NCBI GenBank assembly: GCA_946699065.1
Contig: CAMPDV010000273.1
Span: 186,001-250,000 of the forward strand
Source of the DNA: Loxodes magnus
Taxonomy: Eukaryota; Ciliophora; Karyorelictea; Loxodida; Loxodidae
DNA: 64,000 bases
Direction: 5' to 3'
The position numbers and the translations under genes are program-made. Shown piece after piece: positions 1 to 12,829 of this stretch. The first letter of the stretch is position 1. Every line of letters starts with the position of its first letter. Under the pieces are notes generated by a model. The model searched no databases, was not told the DNA's origin, and worked only from the letters and a program-made list of their open reading frames with translations.

Positions 1-3000
1 TATATGAAGAATTCTAACTTTTAACTTCAGAATTGCTCTTTAAAAGACTATGAAAGTACTGGAATAGTCAGCGAAGATAGTAACTTGACTTTAAATAATT
101 CTGAAATGATTAATGGATATAGTAATAATGCTTATGGTTCTGCTTTATACTCTGTAAACTCTAATATAAACATTACTAATTGCAAATGTCAAAACCAAAC
201 ATCTAAAATAGGATCTTGCTTTTCTATAGTAAATAGCAAACTTTAATAAGAAATAAACCAAATTAATAATAACTTATTTTAGGAATGTGAAGCTTTAGAA
301 CATGCTGGTGTAGGATATTGCTAAAATGCTAATATTACATTTAGCAATAACAGCTTTTTAAATAATGTCGTTAGTGGTAACAAATCTATCATATACAAAG
401 GTGGAGCTTTAAGACTTATATGCGATTTATTGGAAAAGTAAAAATGTTAATATACAATACAAAATAATTATTTTATTAACAACACTATCAAAAGTACTTC
501 TAGCGAAGGTGGAGCAGTATCTTTTTAAGGAACTATCCCAATATTTATTCCAGATGTAGGAAGCTAAGAAATATGTACATATTTCAAAAATAATTAAGCT
601 TATTATGGAAATAATTTAGCTGGGTTTCCATATAAAATTGATAAGAAATCTATTGATGAAGTTTTATCTTATTGTAACAACTTTACATCAAAAAGAAAGA
701 TTTCTATAATACCTGGTATACCAAGTTACTATAAGAAATTCTTTATCACAGACGTCTTCGGACAAGTAGTTTCTACTGACAACTAATCAACTGCACAAAT
801 TACTTCGGATGATGCAATTCTAGATGGTAAAGTAAATATAGTAGCTGAAAATGGAGTTCTGGAATTTAAAAATATAGGAATAAAAGGATATCCTGACTAG
901 ATTGTGCATCTATAGATAGAAACAAACGGTATAGATATAAATAATATTTTAGATGTAAATATAGCAAATACTATTTAAGAAGAAGATATTATTTCTTCAT
1001 GTATTTAAGGCCAAATATTGATTAATGGAAATTAATGCTAGGATTGCTTATATGGTCAATATTCATTGAATAAATCTGATAGAATATGCAAAGAATGTAA
1101 AAAAGAAGCGAAATGTTATGGAAGTGATTTAATCTTACCAACTAAAGGATATTGAAGATTTAACTTTTAAGATGATAATTTCCATAAATGTCCAAATAAA
1201 GATGCATGTTTAGGTAATTCTTTAACCAGTTAGTTTATAAATGAATATAGTAACGCAGATAAATCTTAAAGAAAAAAAATGATATAAAACATTAATTGAT
1301 AAGGAAAATGTTAAGAAGGTTATAAAGGAAATTTATGTAACGTTTGCGAATAAAGTTGAACAAAAGAATATTCAAATCATTGCTAAAAATGCACCGATAA
1401 AGATTCTAGCGTAATATTGATTTTACTAATCGTAATTTTATTTATTGCTTTCATAATCTATGTAACAACTGAAACAATCAGAAAGTTAAAGGAAGAAGAA
1501 ACTTACTATGGAGCTTACATAAAAATATTTACTAACTATATGTAATTCTCACTCCTAATGTAGAACTTCAAATTTAATTGGCCTTAAATGTTTTTAAATA
1601 TGTTTTAAGTAAACGAATAATATAATAGGCTAACTGGAACTATATTTGGAATTGATTGCATATATAAAAATGGTGAAGAAAGATTTTATAATAAAGTAAA
1701 GATTACAATTTTTATACCTCTAGTAGTTCTAACTATTAGCTTTATAAGTCTATTTTTATGATCATTAATAAGATGTAAGAAGTTCAATAGTCTAGTATTT
1801 ATCAATTTAAATGTTATATCATTCTTTTAGTTATACGCCAATCTAATCAAAGTCATTTTAAGTGTGTTTAGTTGCTATAATATTTCATAAACACGATCAA
1901 TACTTAATGCATATAGTGACATTGAATGTTGGAAAGGAGAGCATTTGAAAGTAATGTTTTCTTTGGCACTTCCAAGTTTAATAGTTTATGGAGTTATAAT
2001 TCCTTTAATAATAGTTATATATCTATATAGGAACTAAAATTAAGAAAAAGTTAAGTCTCAGTTTAAATTTCTATTAATAGGTTATAAGGAAAGGTTTTAC
2101 TTCTGAGAGATAGTAAAAATCTATTAGAAAATAGGAATTTCTTTAGTCTTCTTATTTTTATAGAATTCAAGCACAATTTTCTAGTTTTGGTGTTTAATTC
2201 TATTAATTTTTAGTTGTATTGAACTATAAAAGAAATGCAAGCCATTTAAAACTGAGTAACTAAACAGATTAGAATTATATTATTTGTATATTTCTGTTCT
2301 TATTCTATATTTTGGAATCTATTTCGACTCTAATGAACGTTATTAAGCTATCGATTTAATTGCATTCATTATTTTAGTTATAGCAAATGGATACTTTGTC
2401 TTTGAATGGATACATCAGTTTGTAGTAGAGTTTGGATACTAGTTGTAAATTTAGTCTTTTCATTGGTTTTAACTCCTAAGATGCTTTAAAACAGAGATAA
2501 AGTTATTAGATATTATTAAATACTGGGAAAGATAGGAATAAAAAAACAATAATGAAGAGGAGAGTTTTATGACGAAGTTAAAAAGATTTATCTGCAAAAC
2601 ACCAAAAAATAGTCAAAAGATCTAAGTTGAATTAACTAAAATAGTTTGGGATATTAATTATTCTGATCAGTCCTATTAAATATTTTAATCCTAAGAAGAG
2701 AAATTAATTCTAAAGCAAATAGAGGAATCTAATATTTTTGATATGGAACCAGAATAATTTTTCCTTTCTAATATAAAATACTTGGATTATAACGTTAAAA
2801 AGTATTGAAAAATGAGAGAAAAATAAATAATATCATAAAACCGAAAGAGAGATATATAATCAACGGAGATTTTATAAATAAAAAAATAATTTCCTTAAGA
2901 AGAAGAAAAAATTTAGTAACCTAAAAGTGACTAAGATTTATAATATGCTTTTTAAATTAGTAATCCTGAAAAGTAAAAAGTTAAAGAGGAAATTACTTAA

Positions 3001-3480
3001 GTTTAGACTGATTTAGATATTTATCAAAAAATATAGTCTTAGTAAAAAAAGGTTTAAAAAGAAAGTAATGAGGAATAAGCTTTAATAAAGAAAAAGAAAT
3101 AATAAAATATTAAAAAATTATATGAGTTTAAACCTTTCAAAAAAGAGGATGAAATAAGCGAGGAGCAAATTAATAAAATTTTTGAAAAGTGAAATAGAAA
3201 TGATCAAATATTTTGAAGAAATTAAACTCTACAAAGTAAGTAAAATATAGAGCCTTAATAAGATCATATTATATAATAAAACAAAAATGAATCTTTATTA
3301 AGTGCCTAACCTTAAAACCAATAAGAGACTAAGCAAGACTTTTAAGATTATCGAGTTGAAGATTTAGAAAGTTAATTTCAAAGTAGCAACTTAGAGCAGT
3401 AGGAAATCTCAATAATTTAATAGTAAATAAGTATACAGGAAGAGAAAAGTGAAGGAAGTGTTGAAAGTTGTGCTGAGTGA
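1..3480 (+). CDS. Parallel beta-helix / Cys-rich / multi-pass membrane protein, 5'-truncated by window edge
   Basis: The frame is open from base 1 to a TGA at 3478-3480, about 1159 residues, with TAA/TAG read as Gln and internal TGA as Trp. Residues 1 to about 220 are Asn/Gly/Ser-rich repeats with GGA motifs typical of right-handed parallel beta-helix (PbH1, pectin-lyase-like) rungs. Next comes a cysteine-rich module (roughly 340-465) with CQDCLYGQYSL and CQEGYKGNLCNVC, resembling growth-factor-receptor/EGF-like repeats. A strong membrane segment (VILILLIVILFIAFIIYV) follows, then several more hydrophobic segments, then a long Gln/Lys/Glu-rich cytoplasmic tail. Large surface proteins of this architecture are common in ciliates; the ligand is unknown. 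The gene at 30895-39626 is a paralogue: PGIP matches PGFP, CLYGQYSLN and AKCYGSDL recur, and both tails carry an LESQF motif before the stop. That supports 3478 as the real terminator. The N-terminus lies outside the window. Confidence 0.8.
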
Positions 3481-3829
3481 GAAGCAATTAACTCTTATAA
3501 TTTAAATAGACTCTTTCTAAATTTTAATCTAAGCTTAATTTTATATAATATTTTAAATAAAATATTATACATTTGCTATGAAAAGATATAGAATATCATA
3601 CCATCATTATTATAAAATAGATGAGGAATGAAATAGTTATAAATATAAATTTTTGATATTTTAAATAAAATTTTTCTATAATTATATAGATTTATTAGTT
3701 ATATAAATATTTCTTAATTTTGAAACACTAATTTATATAGAAGGTCATTTAATACTTTATTTAAAAAATATTATATATTAATATAATAAGAGAAAAAATA
3801 GAACATTTCTTGCAATAAGTCTCTTCTTA

Positions 3830-4500
3830 AAAGAATCTATCTTAGTCAAAATATGATTAATAAAAAGTACTTTAAGAACTTAAAGTTATGCAATTAGAAA
3901 ATTTTAAACTCCTAAGATATATAAAGAACTAGAAAGAAAAATAGAATATCTGAAGGCTAACTCACAAGAGAAAAAAATGAAAATAAACAGTCAGGAAATA
4001 TCAGAATAGAAAAATTAGAAGAAAAATTCAACCAATTCTTAGAGTTAACTGAAAGCATATTCTTATAAAAGATATAAATGAATGATCCGATGGATGTTGA
4101 GCAATAGCCCATAACAACTTTCATTCCGTATCGGAAAATAATGAGATGCTGGTACTGAAAGCGGCCAGGGTCCAAAGTAAGAAGCTGCTACCAATTTTAA
4201 CAAAAATTAAAAAAAATTAATAAAAAATTAATTGGAAAATATTTTCAGGATCTATTGAAACTAAGAAGGTAAACTGTATAGAAAAAAAACTACACTAAAG
4301 AGTGAAGCTCCTTATATCTAGTAGGCAGTTAACGAATTCAATAAAAAGTAACTGGGATTTAACCTATCTAAAAAAATTAGAAATAGCAATCTAAAAATCA
4401 CCAAGACTTATGATAGACAAAATCCAAACAAATTTGAAGTTGATATTTATATCAAATTTTAAACTTAAAAGTGGTTAGCCTGAAAATGGCAGACCCATTA
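3830..4500 (+). pseudogene. Decayed gag-like retroelement ORF
   Basis: Lys/Glu/Gln-rich, coiled-coil-like coding signal that switches frame several times. Around 3910-4000 one frame reads KELERKIEYLKANSQEKK. From about 4010 another reads EKLEEKFNQFLELTE, then NDPMDVEQQP. The latter resembles QSDPMEIENEAS in the intact small ORF at 50322-51110, so I read this as a degraded relative of that element. The 3' limit is vague; the TTTA-rich tract at 4506-4556 belongs to a different, minus-strand repeat. No zinc finger or polymerase motif is visible. Confidence 0.4.
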
Positions 4501-4600
4501 AAATCTATTATTTATTTATATTTATTTATATAATAAATAATAAATAAATAAATTTGATTATAGAGCGCGTAGCGCTCTCGTTGGTGAGCAGCTCTTTAAA
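4500..4600 (-). repeat. Retroelement 3' end: stem-loop plus TTTA-type tail
   Basis: Read on the minus strand, a GC-rich hairpin (4562-4595) closed by AGAGC/GCTCT is followed by TATAATCAAA and a run of TTTA/TTATT repeats (4506-4556). The same hairpin and tail occur on the plus strand at 51528-51588, where the stem is cleaner. A structured 3' end with a short-repeat tail is typical of non-LTR elements and of SINEs that borrow a LINE 3' end. The sequences upstream of the two hairpins do not match each other. Confidence 0.55.
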
Positions 4601-4602
4601 AA

Positions 4603-4735
4603 AATGTTTCATACTGACAAGAATGTTTGTTACTGATAAAATTATCAGATACTGATAAACCTTGTTCAATACTGGTATAATTATTCAGTACTGATAAAAA
4701 TGTTCAATACTGATATAATTTTAGAATACTCGTAA
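4603..4735. repeat. 19-bp minisatellite, seven units
   Basis: Seven consecutive 19-nt units, each centred on a variant of ATACTGATA, for example ATGTTTGTTACTGATAAAA and AATGTTCAATACTGATATA. Period and register are constant across the block, and units differ at a few positions. It lies directly between the hairpin repeat (4562-4595) and the SINE-like units (4752-5035), and may be an internal part of that composite minus-strand element. Confidence 0.7.
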
Positions 4736-4751
4736 TCTTTAATACTTGCTG

Positions 4752-5035
4752 GAGGTCCAAGGACATGGCAGGATTGTGTCTCATTGCATCACCAAAGCAG
4801 AGGACGACATGTGTCAATTATGGGTACTTAAATTCCCCAACCTCTGATGAAGCTCGCAATATTATTTCTTTTTCGTTCCAGAATTAAAAATAAACGAAGC
4901 CAAGTCAAGCCATTGTCGAAGGTCTAAGGATCTTATGTCTCGAGGCCAAACCAAAGCAGAGGAAGACATAAGTCGATTATGGGTACTTAACTTCCCCAAC
5001 CTCTGATGAAGATGACCTTGTTGTTCACCTTCGAA
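4752..5035 (-). repeat. Two tandem SINE-like structured units
   Basis: Two related, comparatively GC-rich units, 4752-4857 and 4918-5035, share CAAAGCAGAGGA and the near-identical block GGGTACTTAA[A/C]TTCCCC-AACCTCTGATGAAG about 160 nt apart. Unit 2 contains a perfect inverted repeat TTATGTC/GACATAA; in unit 1 the same arms are TTGTGTC/GACATGT and still pair mostly through G-U. The hairpin after unit 2 (GAAGATGA/TCACCTTC) has an A-C mismatch as plus-strand RNA but a G-U pair as minus-strand RNA, which favours minus-strand transcription. A third copy of the TTGGGGAAATTAAGTACCC core lies at 47688-47720 (minus). The units are SINE-like by size, GC content and dispersal; no clear tRNA or 5S head was established. 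Confidence 0.5.
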
Positions 5036-5044
5036 CAACTATAT

Positions 5045-6040
5045 AATAAGATATATCTAAATTGTTATAGTATGTATTCAATTTGAAATTTCACATACTC
5101 GCTTTGTGGAATATATTTATAAATTTTTATTGAATAAACCATCTTTTTATCTAATAAATCTTAAAGTAATTTTTTATAATAATTAAAGAGAAATAATTCT
5201 TAATAAATAGTTCTATTTAATCTTTAAAATGATTGATAGTAATTATTTATAGTTCTTTTTAGTTTTATTATTGATTCTAGATATTTAATTCATTGAAAGA
5301 AAGAATTAAAAGCATTTTATTAAAGCCCAAAATTATTTTCTTATGATAAGAGTTTTATGATTTTTGACAGGTATTTTTCCTATTTTAATTCTAGTAAACT
5401 AAATTTAAAAGTAATAGTAATAAAATTATCTTAATTCTGCTTTAATTTAAATAATAAAAGCTTAATTATCTACAATCTTTATAGAATATCAATCAATATC
5501 TTTTTAATCTTTGAAATAAAGCGTTTACTTCTAGTAAGCTATTTAAGTTAAAGCTAATTTTGTTGATTCTAAAGATTTTGATTAAATTTTAAAATAGATG
5601 TCAAAGAGTTTCATAAGCAAACTACAATACGATTAATTATAGCTTTATATTTCTTATTTATTGATTTATAATTAGTAATCTAATTAATACTACCTCCATA
5701 CTGTTGTTGCTAAAATAATCTTCCTTTTTGTCTTTAAACTATATTTGTTGACTATAAAAGAGATAGATGGGTAAATAGTTAATTTATATAAACTTGAATT
5801 AAACAAATAATAGTTTATTCCCTTATTATGATTATATATAAAGAAAATTAAAGATAAATATACTAGGAGCAAGTATATAAAGATAAAAATTAAAATTTAG
5901 ATCTAGAGGAAATTAAAATATATCTCAGATATTTTATATCAATAGACATAAAAATAAAATTATATTAAAGTAGATTTAATGGATATTAGTATAATATTGA
6001 GTAAGTATTTAAAAGTTAACTAATTTATTATTTCTGACTA
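5045..6040. other. AT-rich intergenic stretch
   Basis: Low-complexity AT-rich sequence. Open frames on both strands have composition expected from noncoding DNA read with TGA as the only stop. I see no gene, motif or repeat I can support. Confidence 0.5.
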
Positions 6041-6047
6041 CAAAAAG

Positions 6048-6117
6048 GTGTCATCTGGAAATAAAATCCATGTCACTTGATACAACAAAATATTTTACCA
6101 TTAGACCACTAATGATA
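6048..6117 (-). tRNA. tRNA-like sequence, probably degenerate or tRNA-derived
   Basis: On the minus strand the arms TATCATT and GATGACA pair at 6 of 7 positions. Between them is a good A-box/D-arm (TGGTCTAATGGTAA) that aligns closely with eukaryotic tRNA D-arms, a weak T-arm (TGGA-TTTTATT-TCCA), and just downstream TTTTT, a Pol III terminator. The anticodon arm is imperfect (GTA or TGT anticodon depending on register) and the T-loop lacks the usual TTCRA. A functional tRNA is doubtful; a pseudogene or SINE head is likelier. Confidence 0.35.
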
Positions 6118-6224
6118 TTTTACTACATCTTTCTTTATTTATAAATTTTAATATCTAAATAGTTATCAATTAAGCAATATTAATTTAATAATTATATTTT
6201 AATAAAAAAAGTTAAAAAGCTTTG

Positions 6225-6395
6225 TTAAAGCCTTAGTAGTCAACATCTGACCTATTCTATCAGATTGTCTCCAATAGTTTGTCATGAATTCCTACTAGGC
6301 TTAGTTAGGCGGTATAGCACTTCATTAGTACATCATGCTTTAATATTCTGAATAGTTTTAATCTTGCATGTAGCGTTACTAATTATTTCTCCAAG
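6225..6395 (-). mobile_element. 3' end of gag-like retroelement (same family as 50322-51160)
   Basis: Its minus strand matches plus-strand 50985-51155 at roughly 80%: shared blocks include GATAGAATAGGTCAGATG, TACCGCCTAA and the terminal AAGGCTTT hairpin arm. The copy ends in AAGGCTTTAACAAAGC followed by T-rich sequence. It is 5'-truncated at about 6395, where it abuts the opposite-strand element at 6396-7232. Confidence 0.65.
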
Positions 6396-7232
6396 GAAAA
6401 AAAAATTAATCTCTTCGACTCTCAAAAAATTAACTTAGAAACCTAAAGAGAAAAGCGGCAAAAGAAATTTAGAAAAAATAATAACAATAGGAGGAGTCAA
6501 GCTCTTCTTCAGAAGGTAAAGTTATGGTAGGATAAATAGAGATAAGTTAACCTAAAAACGAAACTAATAAAAAACTTTAAATTTAATTAGACCAAATGTA
6601 AAAAGTAATCTCAAATTATGAAGAAACAACTTACAACTTAGGCGAAAAAATACGGGAACTAATGAGTAACATAGAAGATTAGAACAAAGAATTACTAATA
6701 CTTAGAAGATAACTTATTTGTAGCAAATTAATAACGGAAGAATAACTCTGAACTTAATCATAATAAAATTTTAAATAAGACACAAAAATGGAAATAGAAA
6801 AAATACCAATAGAATTAAAAACAGAATTGAATCCAGAAAAAGAAATGATTGCTACAAGTTTCATTAAAAGATTAGAAAATATAGAAAATAAATTATCATA
6901 AAAAAGAACGAAATAAAGACAATAATACAAACTTTGCTGATGTCGCAAATCAAATCAACATATTTAAAAAAACTGTTGATAATGAAAGAAAATAAACGAA
7001 TAAGAGCAGAAAAGAACATGGAGACAACTCAATAAACTATGAATAACTCCAACAGGGATCTACAAATAAAAGCTTTTTGCAAGACCACTTGAACGGTTAC
7101 AGTGGTAACCTTCCACTTAATAAAAAGGTCGTGGATCACACCCACGTTAAAAAAACTGTCCGCAGGAACTGGTTGCAATTCCAGAGAATTCAAAACTCTA
7201 CTAACTTTAAGTATATTATTATTATTATTATT
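6396..7232 (+). mobile_element. (ATT)n-tailed gag-like retroelement, decayed ORF
   Basis: Coding-like sequence with strong coiled-coil character. One frame reads ESSSSSEGKVMVGQIEIS, then LGEKIRELMSNIEDQNKELL; a second reads IELKTELNPEKEM and RLENIENKL; after a frame change it continues FADVANQINIFKKTVDNE and LNGYSGNLPLNKK. The SSSSSEGKV block recurs in the element at 46880-47683, and the FNGYLP-type C-terminus recurs there too, so this is a dispersed family. The unit ends in (ATT)n at 7213-7231. The ORF is broken at about 6760 and 6905, and no polymerase motif is present. Confidence 0.6.
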
Positions 7233-8940
7233 TTTCCAAGGATTAAGATTTGAATCAAAGAATTTGTTTCTATAAATTTTTCCAGTTATATTAAGGAAAT
7301 TTTAAACATATAGTAAATTAAAGCATAAACTTACACTTTGGGGTTAATTTAATAGAAAATTAATTTTAAGTTTAAATTTTTGTTAAGAAACATACTTAAA
7401 GGTCTTCTTTCTTATGCGATATTTTTAAAATTAAATATAGATCTAAGAACTTGTCTAAGGGTGCTTATAAAAATGCTAAAAATATTTTTAAATATATTAT
7501 AGGTTTTAAACATCCATTTTACATAAGTATATGATAAATATCTCAAGGAGATTTTACTTGCTCGTTGATAAAATAAAAATTTAGGCACTTAGGATTAATA
7601 AAAATGACTTTGAAAACCTATGCAAAATCTATAAGCTAAGTAACTAAAATTCTAATATCTAGTCTTAATAAAGAAAAGCAAGAGTAATTATATTTTATCT
7701 ATTACTTTCTTTAAATCATTCTTATGATTCAAGTTATAAAATTAATGATATTTTGGACTATAAGTTTATTATAGTTATATATCATAAAATATATGTATTT
7801 AGCTTATAAATACATAGAATTTATAACTTCTGAGCATAGTTAACTTTCTCTAAGTGAGGAGTTAAAAGCATTAAAATTCTATATAGTAAAATTTCTCTCA
7901 CTTACAATGTTTTTTATTTTAATCATCTAAGATTTTCAAACCTAGATACAGAGGTTTGATGCATTTAATATTATTAGTAAGTTGAATGCTTCTATATACT
8001 TTAGACTAAAGTGAAAAATTGGTTAAAGCTTTAAAAGTATTTATATTATATATGCCAATTTACTAAATTTTGCTATTAAGCTACTAATAATTACACTAGC
8101 ACTATCAGATAGCTAGCTTATGATTAAAGCTTTATGATTAAGAAATAAATTTATATATTTAAATAGTAGATTTAATATACTCTAAATGTATTTCTTTAGT
8201 TTAAATAATTATATTTAAAGTATATAAAGATAAAAGATATAATCTTAGGCGTTAAATATAAAGTGTTATGTTAATAATTAGAGACTTAATATATGAGGAG
8301 ATTTAATATAATAAGCTATGTTCATAATAAAATATCATCATATTTTATAATTACTAAGTTAAGATTTAACTTTTCTAGTTTAAATTTTATTAGGAAGCTA
8401 AAAAATTGTTAGAGAAAATTAAATTAATTGCATAAGCTTTCATTAGAGATGATAGGATTCAAGTATAACAATTAATATTTATTAGATTAAAAACATAATG
8501 AAAACATTAGTTAAAGTAACAAGCATTTATGTATTTTCTTAAACAATTTGAACTAAAAATATTTACTCAAACTAAATAAAGTCACTGTTGGATCAATCTT
8601 ATCATTTACTATTCTAACATGTCTCTAAACTTCCTTTAAAAAATTTCAAAGTGATAAAGTAATAATAATAAACAGAGTATTAAGATAAAATGATCTCAAC
8701 TAATTAAAATTGAAGACTTAAAAGAAATTATTTTAGTTTTAATCTAATTTAAAAATCCTTGATTTGTTAAAACTAATTCTTAAAAAAGAAAACAAATGAA
8801 TCATTTAAATAATATTAGAGTATTAGTTTAAATTAGATTATATCTAGAAGCTACATCTAAAAATTTTTATTCCCTTTTAATAGTTATAAATTATATAATC
8901 TAGTAGGCATATTTCTAATAAATTTAGTTGCTTTAATTTA
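7233..8940. other. AT-rich stretch upstream of a LINE 3' fragment
   Basis: AT-rich, no supported gene. If the fragment at 8949-9248 was once part of a longer insertion, its reverse-transcriptase part should lie here on the plus strand, but I cannot recognise any RT motif. Confidence 0.4.
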
Positions 8941-8948
8941 AATTTTTA

Positions 8949-9248
8949 CAGTTTTGTATGTGTGGTGAGTATGAAACTTTCGAGCATATATTTAAATGTA
9001 GTTACTATTCTAATATAATGAATTTATTATCGGAAAAGATCGGAAATTATGACTTAAGGCACCTTATACTATACGATCAAGAATATCTAAACTCATTTTC
9101 AAGGTCTAAATTGGAGTATTTAGACTTATAGATCAAAATATTTCACAATAAGCTAATGACAAGGAGACTTGAGATTCTAGAAATGGAGAAAGCAAAAAAG
9201 GAAGAAGCTAAAGATGAATAGAAAGAAGAACTAATTAAAGAAAAATGA
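8949..9248 (+). mobile_element. C-terminal zinc-finger fragment of a LINE-type ORF2
   Basis: A clean 99-residue frame ends at TGA 9246-9248. It begins with CMCGEYETFEHIFKCSYY, which fits the C-x-C-G-x2-E-T-x2-H-x4-C finger found at the C-terminus of many non-LTR retrotransposon polyproteins (zf-RVT type). It continues into a charged helical tail (RRLEILEMEKAKKEEAKDEQ). Everything N-terminal, including the reverse transcriptase, is missing or unrecognisable, so this is a 5'-truncated LINE copy. Confidence 0.7.
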
Positions 9249-9249
9249 T

Positions 9250-10790
9250 GAAAAGTAAACAATATTAAAAAACTATTTAAAAACATTTACTAACGTCTAT
9301 AATTGAAAGAAGCAATTTTGCGGTTAAAGACGCCAAAAAACTCTTTTAGTTGAAATTAAATTAAATTAAAATTTTTACAATTATACAAAAATTGCTAAAA
9401 GCTTTGCTAGCTTTACAATTAAAATTTATTATAGAATTAAATAAATAGAAAATGCTAAAGAAGCAATATTAGTATTAATTTAAAAAGAATAAATTTAATT
9501 ATTATTAAAGTAGTGGTATAAGCAAATCTAATAGTTAATTTGAATATTATATTATCAAATAAATATAAACTTCAATTCTCTAAATTGAAAAGAACGATTG
9601 ATGAAGAAAAATTGTGATGAATTTTAGAAAATTAATACCTATAATTGGAAAAAATGATTCTAACAATTAAAAATATTAATAAATCTTTTAAGTTTAAATT
9701 AAAATTTAATCCTTCTAATTATTTATAAATTTATTACTAAGCTTTACACAAATGAATAATATAAACATCATGACAGTCATTATATGAAATTATTAATTAA
9801 TTAAGCTATCAATGATAGAAATAATATATTATATTATGCCATGATAAAACATAATAGCTGACTTTATAAAATAAGAAAGGCATTTCGTTATAAGTCTTAA
9901 ATATATTACTTGCTATTTGTCCTTTTTAGTTCATTTATATTTATCAGTTTAAAGATATTAGAATATAACTTTATTTTTATATTCTGTTTATTTGATATTA
10001 CAATATCCTTAGTTATATTTCACGACCATTTGAATTGTTTAGATAATTTTACATACTGACTATCACTAGCTATCTATCATGAAATTAAAGATAAATATTC
10101 TATATGATTAAGAATTAGCAGATTAATATATAAATAAGCTAATATATTAAAGCAAATCTAGCATGGACTGGTAGTAAGCTAAAAATACTCCTTAATAGTT
10201 ATAATTATTTCAAATGTATATATGCAAGAACTATTAAATACCTAGTCTCACTATTGTTAAAAAATAAAGTTTATATTTATAAAGCTATATACTTATAAAG
10301 CTTGAATTATTATTTTCTAGATAAAGCATGATTATTATGGATAAACTTAAATTCTGAAACTAGAGAATTATTTACTATAATAAACTTATAGAGGCTAAAT
10401 ATTAGCTTATTGTAAAAGAATATGTTTAAAGCATTATACAGTTACTGCAGTTTTCCATCTAAGCTGCATACATTAGTTAATATATTTTCTCATGTTTAAT
10501 GTCCATTTTACAATTCATTTTAATTTTCTTTCATACCAAAAATAAATCATACAAGTCTTCCTTTATGCTAAAAATGCCCTATTCGTAAGTAATCCTAGGA
10601 ATTTAAAATAAAATAACAATTATTAAATTCTATTGCTAAAGAGATATTATATGTATAGCTTTAAAATAGAGCTATAGAAGTAAATATTAAGAAGCAAAGT
10701 ATATCTATTATACTTCTAGTATTGTACATTTAAGACTTGGAAACAAATTGATGTAACAATTAAATCATTTATTTTAATATTGCTTTAACA
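9250..10790. other. AT-rich stretch upstream of the kinase gene
   Basis: Includes the presumed kinase promoter and leader. A plus-strand frame from ATG 9841 to TGA 10303 would encode a hydrophobic 154-residue protein, but codons show no enrichment of G at first positions, so I do not call it. No other structure seen. Confidence 0.4.
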
Positions 10791-10793
10791 ATA

Positions 10794-12349
<1,556 letters not shown>

Positions 12350-12829
12350 TACTTATAAATTGTATTGGTATTTAATTTAACATTCTTTTAATCTAACTAG
12401 ATTTGAGTCTTATCACTTTCCATTAATTTAATTCTTTAAATTTTATTATAAATTAAAAATATTTAATTTAAAAACCTAAGAAGCATCCATTCTCATCACA
12501 ATAAAGTTGGAAACTAATAACTTATGAAATGTATAAATGTATAAATGTATAAAGTTAAGCATTTTTATAAGCGAAAAGGATTTACCTATATGAAAGGCTA
12601 ATAAATAAATTAATCCATAAGCAGCTTGCTAGAAATGATAGTCTTAAATCAGACAATCAAAATAATTATAAATGTAATAATAAGCAAGCTTAAAGTTATA
12701 GAGTGGACTTATTTAAATAAAGAAGGATATATCTTATAATATAATGTTCAAGCTTATAAATTAATTATATTATTTATTTTTCTTCTATTTTTAACTTTAA
12801 TCTTTTAGCTTTAATAAATTATTTAAAAA

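Noticed and set aside
4841..5030. CTGATGA motifs followed in one unit by CGAAC, suggesting a hammerhead ribozyme
   Set aside because: The required GAAA core and A-U closing pair are absent, the second unit lacks any matching strand, and the hairpin pairing favours the other strand.
4752..5035. 5S rRNA-derived SINE, because of GGAAGTTAAG
   Set aside because: Only a 10-nt resemblance to the 5S internal promoter; the rest of the 5S structure is not present.
9841..10305. Plus-strand hydrophobic frame before the kinase
   Set aside because: G is not enriched at first codon positions and composition matches noncoding DNA.
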